A stretch of DNA of 64,000 bases from Cellulomonas dongxiuzhuiae (GTDB lineage: Bacteria; Actinomycetota; Actinomycetes; Actinomycetales; Cellulomonadaceae): contig NZ_CP076023.1 in the NCBI RefSeq assembly GCF_018623035.1, positions 1,736,001 through 1,800,000 of the forward strand, in the 5' to 3' direction. How positions within the stretch are numbered: position 1 is the stretch's first letter; each line of letters starts with the position of its first letter. Positions 28,208 through 37,562 of the stretch are shown one piece after another. The translations under genes and the position numbers were made by a program. The notes below the pieces were generated by a model. It was not told where the DNA came from, did no database searches, and saw only the letters and a list, made by a program, of their open reading frames with translations.

Positions 28208-28294
28208 ATGCGCGCCCTGCTCGCCGTCACCGGCGGTGGTCACCGATTTCCCCGGCCCGTCCCGGGCCGCGCGGACCGCGCACGCGCACGCTGA
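28208..28294 (+). CDS. Possible 28-residue leader ORF upstream of pheS
   Basis: Short frame MRALLAVTGGGHRFPRPVPG plus RADRARAR between thpR and pheS. It contains one Phe encoded by TTT, a very rare codon in this genome, followed by Pro. It could be a leader peptide for pheST, but a single Phe is weak evidence for classical attenuation, and the frame may be chance. Confidence 0.25.
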   Translation: MRALLAVTGGGHRFPRPVPGRADRARAR

Positions 28295-29509
<1,215 letters not shown>

Positions 29510-29510
29510 C

Positions 29511-32090
29511 ATGCCTCGTATCCCGCTGACGTGGCTCGGCGAGCACGTCGAGCTCCCCGCCGACCTCACGGCCGAGCAGCTGGCCGCCGACCTCGTGCGG
29601 GTGGGGCTGGAGGAGGAGGAGATCCACACCTCCGGCGTGACCGGCCCGCTGGTCGTGGGGCAGGTCGTCGAGCTGACGCCCGAGCCGCAGAAGAACGGCA
29701 AGACCATCAACTGGTGCCGCGTCGACGTCGGCGGGCACAACGACCTCGACGACGCCGGCGAGCCGACGGTCCCGCGGGGCATCGTGTGCGGCGCGCACAA
29801 CTTCGGTGTCGGCGACCGCGTCGTCGTCGCGCTGCCCGGCGCGGTGCTGCCCGGGCCGTTCCCCATCGCGGCGCGCAAGACCTACGGACACGTGTCGGAC
29901 GGCATGATCTGCTCGGCGCGCGAGCTGGGGCTCGGGGAGGACCACGCGGGCATCATCGTGCTGTCCCGCCTGGGTTACGGCGAGGACGTCACGACGCCGG
30001 GGACGGACGCGCTGCGGCTGCTCGGCCTCGCGGACGAGGTGCTCGAGATCAACGTCACGCCCGACCGCGGGTACTGCTTCTCGATGCGCGGCGTCGCGCG
30101 GGAGTTCGCGCACTCGACCGGTGCCCGCTTCACGGACGCGGGTCTCGCGACGGACGACGTGCTGCGCGAGCGGCCCGCCGGGTTCGCCGTCGACATCGAC
30201 GACGACGAGGGCATCCACGGGGTGCCGGGCTGCGACCGCTTCGTCGCGCAGGTCGTGCGCGGCGTGCGTGCGTCCGGGCCGTCGCCCGCGTGGATGCAGC
30301 GTCGGCTCACGCAGGCCGGGATGCGTCCCATCAGCCTCGCGGTCGACGTGACGAACTACGTCATGCTCGACCTCGGCCAGCCGATGCACGCGTACGACCT
30401 CGGCGCCCTCACGGCGCCCGTCGTCGTCCGGCGCGCACGACCGGGCGAGCGGGTCACGACCCTCGATGACGTCGAGCGCCGCCTCGACCCGCAGGACCTG
30501 CTCATCACCGACTCGACCGGCGGGCGCGGCGAGCGCGTGCTCGGCATCGCGGGCGTCATGGGCGGTGCGGACTCCGAGGTGGGGGAGGCGACGACCGACC
30601 TGCTCCTGGAGGCCGCGCACTTCGACCCGGTGAGCGTGGCGCGGTCCTCACGGCGCCACCGGCTCACGTCGGAGGCGTCCAAGCGGTTCGAGCGTGGCGT
30701 CGACCCGCGGCTCGCCCGCGTGGCCGTCGCCCGCGCGGCCGCGCTGCTCGTGGCGCACGGCGGCGGGACCGTCGAGGACGCGCTGACCGACGTCGACCGC
30801 ACGCGTCCGCCGGCGCCCGTGGCGTTCGATCCCGCGCAGGCCGCGCGGCTGGTCGGCGTGCCGTACACCGACGACGAGGTGCGCACGACGCTCACCGAGA
30901 TCGGCTGCGCGATCGACGACGCCGACGTGCCGTGGCAGGTGCACGTGCCGTCGTGGCGCCCCGACCTGACTGCGGGCGTGGACCTCGTCGAGGAGGTCGC
31001 GCGCCTGCGCGGCTACGACGCGATCCCGTCGGTCGTGCCGGCCGCGCCCACCGGGGGCGGTCTCACCCGTGGTCAGCGGCTGCGGCGCGCGGTGGCCGAC
31101 ACGCTGGCCGCCGGGGGCCTCGTCGAGGTGCTGAGCTACCCGTTCGTCGGTGCCGACCAGCTGGACGCGCTCGGCCTGCCGGCCGACGACGAGCGCCGCC
31201 GCGCCGTGCGGCTGGTCAACCCGCTCGCCGATGGTCAGCCGCTCATGCGCACCGACCTGCTGGTGACGCTGCTCGACACCGCGCGCCGCAACGTCGCGCG
31301 CGGCAACGTCGACCTCGGCCTGTACGAGCTGGGGCTCGTCACGCTGCCCGGTGCCGGAGCGCAGCCCGCGCCCCGCCTGCCGGGCGGGGTCCGGCCGAGC
31401 GACGAGCAGCTCGCGACGCTCGAGCGGGCGGTGCCGGCGCAGCCGCTGCACGTCGCAGGTGTGCTCACGGGCCTCGTGGAGCCGGCCGGTCCGGGCGGTG
31501 CCGGACGCCGGGCCGGGCTCGACGACGTGCTCGCGCACGTCCGGCGGGTCGCGCAGGTCGTGGGGGTCGAGGTGTCGGCGACGGCTGACCGGGAGCGGGC
31601 GCCGTTCCACCCGGGGCGGTGCGCACGGCTGGTCGCCGCGTCGGGGAGCGTCGTCGGGCACGCGGGCGAGCTGCACCCGCACGTGGTCGCCGCGCTCGAC
31701 CTGCCGGCGCGCGCCGTCGCGTTCGAGCTCGACCTCACGGCGCTGCTCGCGGCATCGGACGACGAGCCCGTCACGGCCGTGCCGGTGTCGACGTTCCCGG
31801 TCGCCAAGGAGGACGTCGCGCTGGTCGTGGCGGACGACGTGCCGGCCGCCGACGTCCTGACCGCCGTCCGCGCGGGTGCCGTGGCGAGCGTCGCGGGCGA
31901 CGTCCTGGAGGACGTGCACCTGTTCGACGTGTACACGGGCGACCAGGTGGGCGCCGGGCGCAAGTCGCTGGCCTTCGCGCTGCGGCTGCGCGCGGCCGAC
32001 CGCACCCTCACGGCGGCCGAGACCGCCGCGGTGCGTGACGCCGTCGTCGCCGAGGCGCACGCCCGCGTGGGTGCGACGCTGCGCGCCTGA
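29511..32090 (+). CDS. pheT: Phenylalanyl-tRNA synthetase beta subunit
   Basis: Structural and editing subunit, 859 residues, full length. Domains in order are the tRNA-binding OB fold (about 40-155, VVGQVVELTPEPQKNGKTINWCRVDVGG...GMICSARELGLG), the B3/B4 editing domain (about 220-385), B5 (about 425-500), and the catalytic-like core. The C-terminal FDX-ACB domain has STFPVAKEDVALVV (about 762-775) and ends in ALRLRAADRTLTAAE. It follows pheS directly and is followed by a strong hairpin. Confidence 0.97.
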   Translation: MPRIPLTWLGEHVELPADLTAEQLAADLVRVGLEEEEIHTSGVTGPLVVGQVVELTPEPQKNGKTINWCRVDVGGHNDLDDAGEPTVPRGIVCGAHNFGVGDRVVVALPGAVLPGPFPIAARKTYGHVSDGMICSARELGLGEDHAGIIVLSRLGYGEDVTTPGTDALRLLGLADEVLEINVTPDRGYCFSMRGVAREFAHSTGARFTDAGLATDDVLRERPAGFAVDIDDDEGIHGVPGCDRFVAQVVRGVRASGPSPAWMQRRLTQAGMRPISLAVDVTNYVMLDLGQPMHAYDLGALTAPVVVRRARPGERVTTLDDVERRLDPQDLLITDSTGGRGERVLGIAGVMGGADSEVGEATTDLLLEAAHFDPVSVARSSRRHRLTSEASKRFERGVDPRLARVAVARAAALLVAHGGGTVEDALTDVDRTRPPAPVAFDPAQAARLVGVPYTDDEVRTTLTEIGCAIDDADVPWQVHVPSWRPDLTAGVDLVEEVARLRGYDAIPSVVPAAPTGGGLTRGQRLRRAVADTLAAGGLVEVLSYPFVGADQLDALGLPADDERRRAVRLVNPLADGQPLMRTDLLVTLLDTARRNVARGNVDLGLYELGLVTLPGAGAQPAPRLPGGVRPSDEQLATLERAVPAQPLHVAGVLTGLVEPAGPGGAGRRAGLDDVLAHVRRVAQVVGVEVSATADRERAPFHPGRCARLVAASGSVVGHAGELHPHVVAALDLPARAVAFELDLTALLAASDDEPVTAVPVSTFPVAKEDVALVVADDVPAADVLTAVRAGAVASVAGDVLEDVHLFDVYTGDQVGAGRKSLAFALRLRAADRTLTAAETAAVRDAVVAEAHARVGATLRA

Positions 32091-32100
32091 CGGTCGACGA

Positions 32101-32133
32101 CGCGGGCCGCGGGGAGCACCCCTGCGGCCCGCG
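32101..32133 (+). terminator. Terminator hairpin after pheT
   Basis: A 14-bp G/C stem with one bulged T (32101-32114 with 32119-32133) and a 4-nt loop, 10 nt after the pheT stop. Confidence 0.75.
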
Positions 32134-32382
32134 TCGTGCTGTGCAGGACGCGGCGGCCCCGGCGAGGGGTCCGGCGGGCGGCGGGCTCCGCGGCGGGCGT
32201 GGCCGAACCCGGACGATCCGGGCGTCGTCCGACGAGTTCACCAGATAGTTACTAGCGGGTAGTTGCGGCGAATCGGGTGAACCACGCAAGGTGAGGTCGG
32301 CCGTCCAGGTGACGGCCGACCTGCCCGCGCGACGGGGCGTGCGCCACGCGTCCCCCCTCGTGCCCGACGGAGGGGACCCCCC
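32134..32382 (+). promoter_or_regulatory. Upstream region of the secreted nuclease gene
   Basis: A 249-bp gap with an unusually AT-rich core at about 32240-32265. GTTCACC (32235-32241) and its inverted copy GGTGAAC (32275-32281) flank this core. GTTCACC is the core of the Streptomyces PHO-box repeat, which would suit a phosphate-scavenging enzyme. No -10/-35 pair stands out. Confidence 0.3.
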
Positions 32383-35300
32383 GTGCACGCACGACCTCGA
32401 ACGGCCACCGGGGCGCTGACCGCGCTCGCCCTCATGCTCACCGGCGGCGTCGCCACGGCGGGGGCCGCGCACGCGGCCGTCTCGCCCGACGCGCCGCTGC
32501 TGGTCAACGAGGTCTACGGGGGCGGTGGCAACTCGGGTGCGCCGTTCGACCGGGACTTCGTCGAGCTGCACAACCCCGGCACGGAGCCCGCCGACCTCGC
32601 GGGCTACTCGCTGCAGTACGCGTCCGTGACGGGCGCGTCGTGGCAGGTGACGGCGCTGAGCGGCAGCGTCCCCGCGGGTGCGACGTTCGTCGTGGGGCAG
32701 GCGCTCGGCAGCAACACCGCGGCACCCGACGTGCCGGTCGACCTCGAGGGCACGGGCGTCGCGATGAGCGGCACCAACGGCAAGGTCGCGCTCGTGCGGG
32801 GCGCCACGGCGCTCACGTGCAGCACCGGCTGCGCGGGCCTGGACACCGTCGTCGACCTCGTCGGGTGGGGTCCGACGGCGTCGTCGTACGCCGGCTCCGG
32901 GCCTGCTCCCGCCACGACGAACGCGACGTCGGTCGCGCGCGACGCCGCGTCCACGCACACCGCGGACAACGCCGCGGACTTCACCGCGGGGACGCCGACG
33001 CCGACGCCCTCGGGCGTCGAGCCCGAGGAGCCGGGCGACCCTGTCGACGCGACGATCGCCGAGGTGCAGGGCACCGGCGACGCCTCGCCGCTGGTCGGCA
33101 CGACCGTGACGACCGCGGGCGTCGTCACGGCGGCCTACCCGACGGGCGGCCTGGACGGCTACGTGCTGCAGACGCCGGGCTCGGGCGGCGGCGGCCCCGC
33201 GGCGCGGACCGGGTCCGACGCCGTCTTCGTGTACTCGCCGGCGACCGTCGGGCAGGTCACGACCGGTCAGCACGTGCAGGTCACGGGTGTCGTCGCCGAG
33301 TTCCACGGCCTGACACAGGTCGCCGTCGCGTCCGGCGGCGTCGAGGTCCTGCCCCCGGCGGACGCCCCGACCGCCGTCAGCGGCGCCTGGCCGGCCGACG
33401 CGGCGGCGCGCGAGGCGCTCGAGTCGATGCTGTTCCTGCCCACGGGCGACCTGACGGTCTCCGACACCTACAGCACGAACCAGTACGGCGAGGTCGGTCT
33501 GGCGACCGGCACGACTCCGCTGCTGCAGCCCACCGAGGTGGGGCGGCCCGGGTCCCCGGAGGCCGCCGCGGCCGCCGCCGACAACGCCGCCCGCAAGGTC
33601 GTGCTCGACGACGGTGCGACCACCAGCTTCCTCGACAGCGGCAACGGCGGTCTGACGCCTCCGTACGTGTCGCTCCAGAACCCCGTGCGCGTCGGCGCCG
33701 CGGTGCAGGTCACCGAGCCCCTCGTCGTCGACTACCGCAACAGCGCCTGGAAGCTGAGCCCGACGGCCCGCGTCGTCGCGGGCGGCCCTGCGCCGGTGAC
33801 GTTCGAGAACGACCGCACGGCCGCTCCCGAGCCCGTCGGCGGGGACCTGTCCGTCGCGTCGTTCAACGTCCTGAACTACTTCACGACGCTGGGCGACGAG
33901 GACGCCTCCTGCGTCGCCGAGACCGACCCGAGCGGCGAGCCGGTGACGGTCCGCGGGGGCTGCGACCAGCGCGGGGCGTGGGACGCCGACGACCTGGCGC
34001 GGCAGCAGGCCAAGATCGTCGCGGCGATCACGGCGCTCGACGCCGACGTCGTGGGGCTGCTGGAGATCGAGAACTCCGCGCGCGTCGACGGCGTGCCCGA
34101 CGAGGCGCTCGCGACCCTCGTCGACGCGCTCAACGCGGCCGCCGGCGCCGGCACGTGGGCCTACGTGCCCTCGTCGCAGGAGCTGCCGCCCGCGGCCGAG
34201 CAGGACGTGATCACCAACGCGATCATCTACCGGCCCGCCGCCGTGGCCCCCTCGGGACCGTCGCGCGCGCTGGGTGACCAGAGCGGTGACGACCAGGCGT
34301 TCGGCAACGCGCGCGAGCCGATCGGCCAGGTGTTCGCGCCGGTCGACGGGGGCGAGCCGTTCCTCGTCGTCGTGAACCACCTCAAGTCCAAGGGCTCGCC
34401 CGGCCCGTGGCCCGGCGACGCCGACGCCGGTGACGGGCAGGGCGCGTCGAACGAGTCGCGCGTGCGGCAGACGACGGCGCTGCGTGACTGGGTGCCCACC
34501 GTCCAGGGCGACGCGCAGGCCGTCGCGCTCGTCGGTGACTTCAACGCGTACACCCTGGAGGACCCGCTGCAGGTGCTGTACGACGCGGGGTACGTGGACG
34601 CGGTCGCGGCGCTCGCGCCCGGGCAGTACAGCTACTCGTTCGGCGGGCTGTCGGGCTCGCTCGACCACGTGCTGCTCAACGAGGCGGCCGCCGCGCGCGC
34701 GACCGGCGCCGACGTGTGGGAGATCAACGCCGAGGAGTCGATCGCGCTCGAGTACAGCCGGTACGGCGACCACGGCACGTCCTTCCACGCGCCGGACGCG
34801 TACCGCTCGTCGGACCACGACCCCGTGGTCGTCGGCCTGGCCGCCGGCGACGCGAACGAGGGGCCGGTCGACCTGACGTTCCTCAACATCAACGACTTCC
34901 ACGGCCGCATCGACGCGAACACCGTGAGGTTCGCGGGGACGGTCGAGCAGCAGCGCGCGGCGGCCGAGGGCCCCGTGGCGTTCCTGTCGGCCGGTGACAA
35001 CATCGGCGCCTCGCTCTTCGCGTCCTCGGTGCAGCAGGACCAGCCGACCATCGACGTGCTGAACGCGCTCGGCCTGGCAGCCTCGGCGATCGGCAACCAC
35101 GAGCTCGACAAGGGGTACGACGACCTGGTCGACCGCGTGATCGCCGGCGGCACCAACGCGGCCTTCCCGTACCTGGGGGCCAACGTGTACGTGGACGGCA
35201 CGACGACGCCGGCGCTCGACGAGTACGCGCTGATCGACATGGCCGGCGTGACCGTCGGCGTGATCGGCGCCGTCACGCAGGAGACGCCGACGCTCGTCAC

Positions 35301-37359
35301 CCCGGCGGGCGTCGCGGGCCTCGACTTCGGCGACCCGGTCGAGGCGGTCAACCGCGTGGCCGCGCAGCTGACCGACGGCGACGCGTCCAACGGCGAGGCC
35401 GACGTGATCGTGGCCGAGTACCACGAGGGGGCCGGGGCCGGCACGCCGGACGGCGCGACGCTGGAGGACGAGCTCGCCGCCGGCGGCGCGTTCGCCGACA
35501 TCGTGACGCAGACGGACACCGCGGTGGACGTCGTCCTGACGGGCCACACGCACAAGCAGTACGCGTGGTTCGGTCCGGTGGGCGACGGCGACGCGACGCG
35601 GCCCGTCCTGCAGACCGGGTCGTACGGCGAGTTCCTCGGCAAGGTCGTCCTGACGTACGACCGGACGACCGACGAGGTCACCGCCGCGACGGCCGAGAAC
35701 GTCGCGCGCACCACGACCCCGGACGCCGACCTCGTGGCGGCCTACCCGCGCGTCGCCGCGGTGGCGGACATCGTCGCGGACGCGCTCGCGTACGCCGACG
35801 AGGTCGGCTCCGAGCCGGTCGGTTCGGTGACGGCCGACATCACCACGGCGTTCAGCGGTGGTTCGTACGTCGACGGCGTGTACGTCGGGTCGGCACCGGG
35901 CACGACCACGGGACGCGACGACCGCAGCCGCGAGTCGACGCTCGGAGGGCTCGTCGCCGACGCGCTCCTCGACGCGCTGGCGGCACCCGAGCGCGGCGGC
36001 GCGCAGATCGGCGTCGTCAACCCCGGCGGGATGCGCGCGGAGCTGGTCCACGCGCCGGACGGCACGATCACGTACGCCGAGGCCAACGCGGTGCTGCCGT
36101 TCGTCAACAACCTCTGGACGACCACGCTCACGGGCGCCCAGGTGGTCACCATGCTCGAGCAGCAGTGGCAGACCAACGCGGACGGCACGATCCCGAGCCG
36201 CCCGTACCTGCAGCTCGGCCTGTCGGACAACGTGACCTACACCTACGACGCGTCGCGCGACCTCGGCGACAGGATCACGTCGGTCACGGTCGACGGCGCG
36301 CCGATCGACCCGGCCGCCGACTACCGCATCGGGACGTTCTCGTTCCTCGCACAGGGCGGTGACAACTTCCGGGTCCTCACGCAGGGCCGGGGGACGGCCG
36401 ACTCGGGCCTCATCGACCGCGACGCCTGGATCGCGTACCTCGAGGCGCACCCGGGTCTGTCGCCCGACTTCGGCGAGCGGGCCGTGGCGGTCCCCGAGCT
36501 CGCGCCCGTCGCGGCGGGCGGGGAGCTGACCTTCACGGTCGGCGGCCTCAACCTGACGAGTCTCGGTGCCCCCGAGAACACGCAGGTGGAGGTGCGTCTC
36601 GGTGACGACGTGCTCGGCACCTTCCCGCTCGTGCGGGGAGAGGCCGGCCCCGACGCGTCGGCGCAGGTCACGGTCACGCTGCCGGGGGACCTGACGCCCG
36701 GTGGGCACGTCCTGACCGTCGTGGCGACGCCCAGCGGGACGGTCGCGAGCGTGCCGTTCACGGTCGAGGACGGCCTGGCGACCTCGGCCACGGCGCTCTC
36801 GGCGTCGCCCGCCACGCAGGTGTTCGGCACCCGGGGGACGCGGGTCCGGCTCACGGCGGTCGTGACGTCCGCGGGGCCGGTCACCGGGGCCGTCCGGTTC
36901 GTGGCGGGGGACGACGTGCTCGGCACGTCGACGCTGCGCGACGGACGCGCCGTGCTGACGCTCCCGGCGCAGACCCCGGCGGGGACCTACGAGGTCGTGG
37001 CCGTGTACGCCGGGACCGACGCGGTCGCGGGCTCGCAGTCGGCGCCCGTCACCGTGACGGTCGCGCAGGCGAGGAGCAGCACGTCGCTGGCCGTCGTGCA
37101 GTCGCCGCTCCCGCGGCTGCTCCCGTCGGCGTGGGTCGCCACCGCGGGCCTCGAGACGCGCACCCTGCCCGCGGGGACGGTCGAGCTGCGCGAGGGAGAC
37201 CGCGTCGTGTCCCGGGCGCGGGTCGTCCTCGGCCTGGCGATCGGGACGGTGCCGCGTGACCTCGGAGCGGGCAGCCACCGCCTGACCGCGGTCTTCGTGC
37301 CCGACGACGCAGCGAACGTCGCGGGCAGCGCGAGCGCCGCGGTGAGCGTCCGCACCTGA
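32383..37359 (+). CDS. Secreted ExeM/NucH-type endonuclease fused to a 5'-nucleotidase
   Basis: A 1658-residue exported protein predicted to cut extracellular DNA and dephosphorylate the nucleotides. Order: signal peptide (1-32), lamin-tail domain (about 35-150, LLVNEVYGGGGNSGAPFDRDFVELHNPG), OB-like region (about 222-325). The endonuclease/exonuclease/phosphatase domain (about 488-824) has SFNVLNYF, LLEIEN, VNHLKSKG, GDFNAYT and SSDHDPV. A calcineurin-like phosphatase follows (about 829-1140; LNINDFHGRID, GNHELDKG, GHTHKQY). The 5'-nucleotidase C domain (about 1145-1380) has NPGGMRAEL, FVNNLW and LAQGGDNF, then Ig-like repeats to the end. No sorting motif, so probably released. GGAGGGGA precedes the GTG. 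Confidence 0.92.
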   Translation: MHARPRTATGALTALALMLTGGVATAGAAHAAVSPDAPLLVNEVYGGGGNSGAPFDRDFVELHNPGTEPADLAGYSLQYASVTGASWQVTALSGSVPAGATFVVGQALGSNTAAPDVPVDLEGTGVAMSGTNGKVALVRGATALTCSTGCAGLDTVVDLVGWGPTASSYAGSGPAPATTNATSVARDAASTHTADNAADFTAGTPTPTPSGVEPEEPGDPVDATIAEVQGTGDASPLVGTTVTTAGVVTAAYPTGGLDGYVLQTPGSGGGGPAARTGSDAVFVYSPATVGQVTTGQHVQVTGVVAEFHGLTQVAVASGGVEVLPPADAPTAVSGAWPADAAAREALESMLFLPTGDLTVSDTYSTNQYGEVGLATGTTPLLQPTEVGRPGSPEAAAAAADNAARKVVLDDGATTSFLDSGNGGLTPPYVSLQNPVRVGAAVQVTEPLVVDYRNSAWKLSPTARVVAGGPAPVTFENDRTAAPEPVGGDLSVASFNVLNYFTTLGDEDASCVAETDPSGEPVTVRGGCDQRGAWDADDLARQQAKIVAAITALDADVVGLLEIENSARVDGVPDEALATLVDALNAAAGAGTWAYVPSSQELPPAAEQDVITNAIIYRPAAVAPSGPSRALGDQSGDDQAFGNAREPIGQVFAPVDGGEPFLVVVNHLKSKGSPGPWPGDADAGDGQGASNESRVRQTTALRDWVPTVQGDAQAVALVGDFNAYTLEDPLQVLYDAGYVDAVAALAPGQYSYSFGGLSGSLDHVLLNEAAAARATGADVWEINAEESIALEYSRYGDHGTSFHAPDAYRSSDHDPVVVGLAAGDANEGPVDLTFLNINDFHGRIDANTVRFAGTVEQQRAAAEGPVAFLSAGDNIGASLFASSVQQDQPTIDVLNALGLAASAIGNHELDKGYDDLVDRVIAGGTNAAFPYLGANVYVDGTTTPALDEYALIDMAGVTVGVIGAVTQETPTLVTPAGVAGLDFGDPVEAVNRVAAQLTDGDASNGEADVIVAEYHEGAGAGTPDGATLEDELAAGGAFADIVTQTDTAVDVVLTGHTHKQYAWFGPVGDGDATRPVLQTGSYGEFLGKVVLTYDRTTDEVTAATAENVARTTTPDADLVAAYPRVAAVADIVADALAYADEVGSEPVGSVTADITTAFSGGSYVDGVYVGSAPGTTTGRDDRSRESTLGGLVADALLDALAAPERGGAQIGVVNPGGMRAELVHAPDGTITYAEANAVLPFVNNLWTTTLTGAQVVTMLEQQWQTNADGTIPSRPYLQLGLSDNVTYTYDASRDLGDRITSVTVDGAPIDPAADYRIGTFSFLAQGGDNFRVLTQGRGTADSGLIDRDAWIAYLEAHPGLSPDFGERAVAVPELAPVAAGGELTFTVGGLNLTSLGAPENTQVEVRLGDDVLGTFPLVRGEAGPDASAQVTVTLPGDLTPGGHVLTVVATPSGTVASVPFTVEDGLATSATALSASPATQVFGTRGTRVRLTAVVTSAGPVTGAVRFVAGDDVLGTSTLRDGRAVLTLPAQTPAGTYEVVAVYAGTDAVAGSQSAPVTVTVAQARSSTSLAVVQSPLPRLLPSAWVATAGLETRTLPAGTVELREGDRVVSRARVVLGLAIGTVPRDLGAGSHRLTAVFVPDDAANVAGSASAAVSVRT

Positions 37360-37367
37360 CCGGGCTC

Positions 37368-37400
37368 GCCGGACCACCCGCCCCGTGCGGGTGGTCCGGC
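37368..37400 (+). terminator. Terminator hairpin after the nuclease/nucleotidase gene
   Basis: A perfect 14-bp inverted repeat (37368-37381 with 37387-37400) with a 5-nt loop, 8 nt past the stop. Confidence 0.75.
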
Positions 37401-37562
37401 GGCCCGTCGCCGTGCGGTCCCGCCAGGTCGACGCCGTGGACCCCTTGTCGCAGCGCGCAGGTGGTCGCAGAGTGGGACCCGTCGCCGCGTCACCGCCGGC
37501 CGGCGCGGACCGGGCGCTGCGGCACGGGTCGCGCAGGGGGCGGGCCCGCACCTGGAGGCGTC

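Noticed and set aside
37381..37562. Upstream in-frame extension of the nucleotidase paralogue to 37461
   Set aside because: It would place 34 Arg/Pro-rich residues before a clean signal peptide; the GTG at 37563 has TGGAGG at proper spacing.
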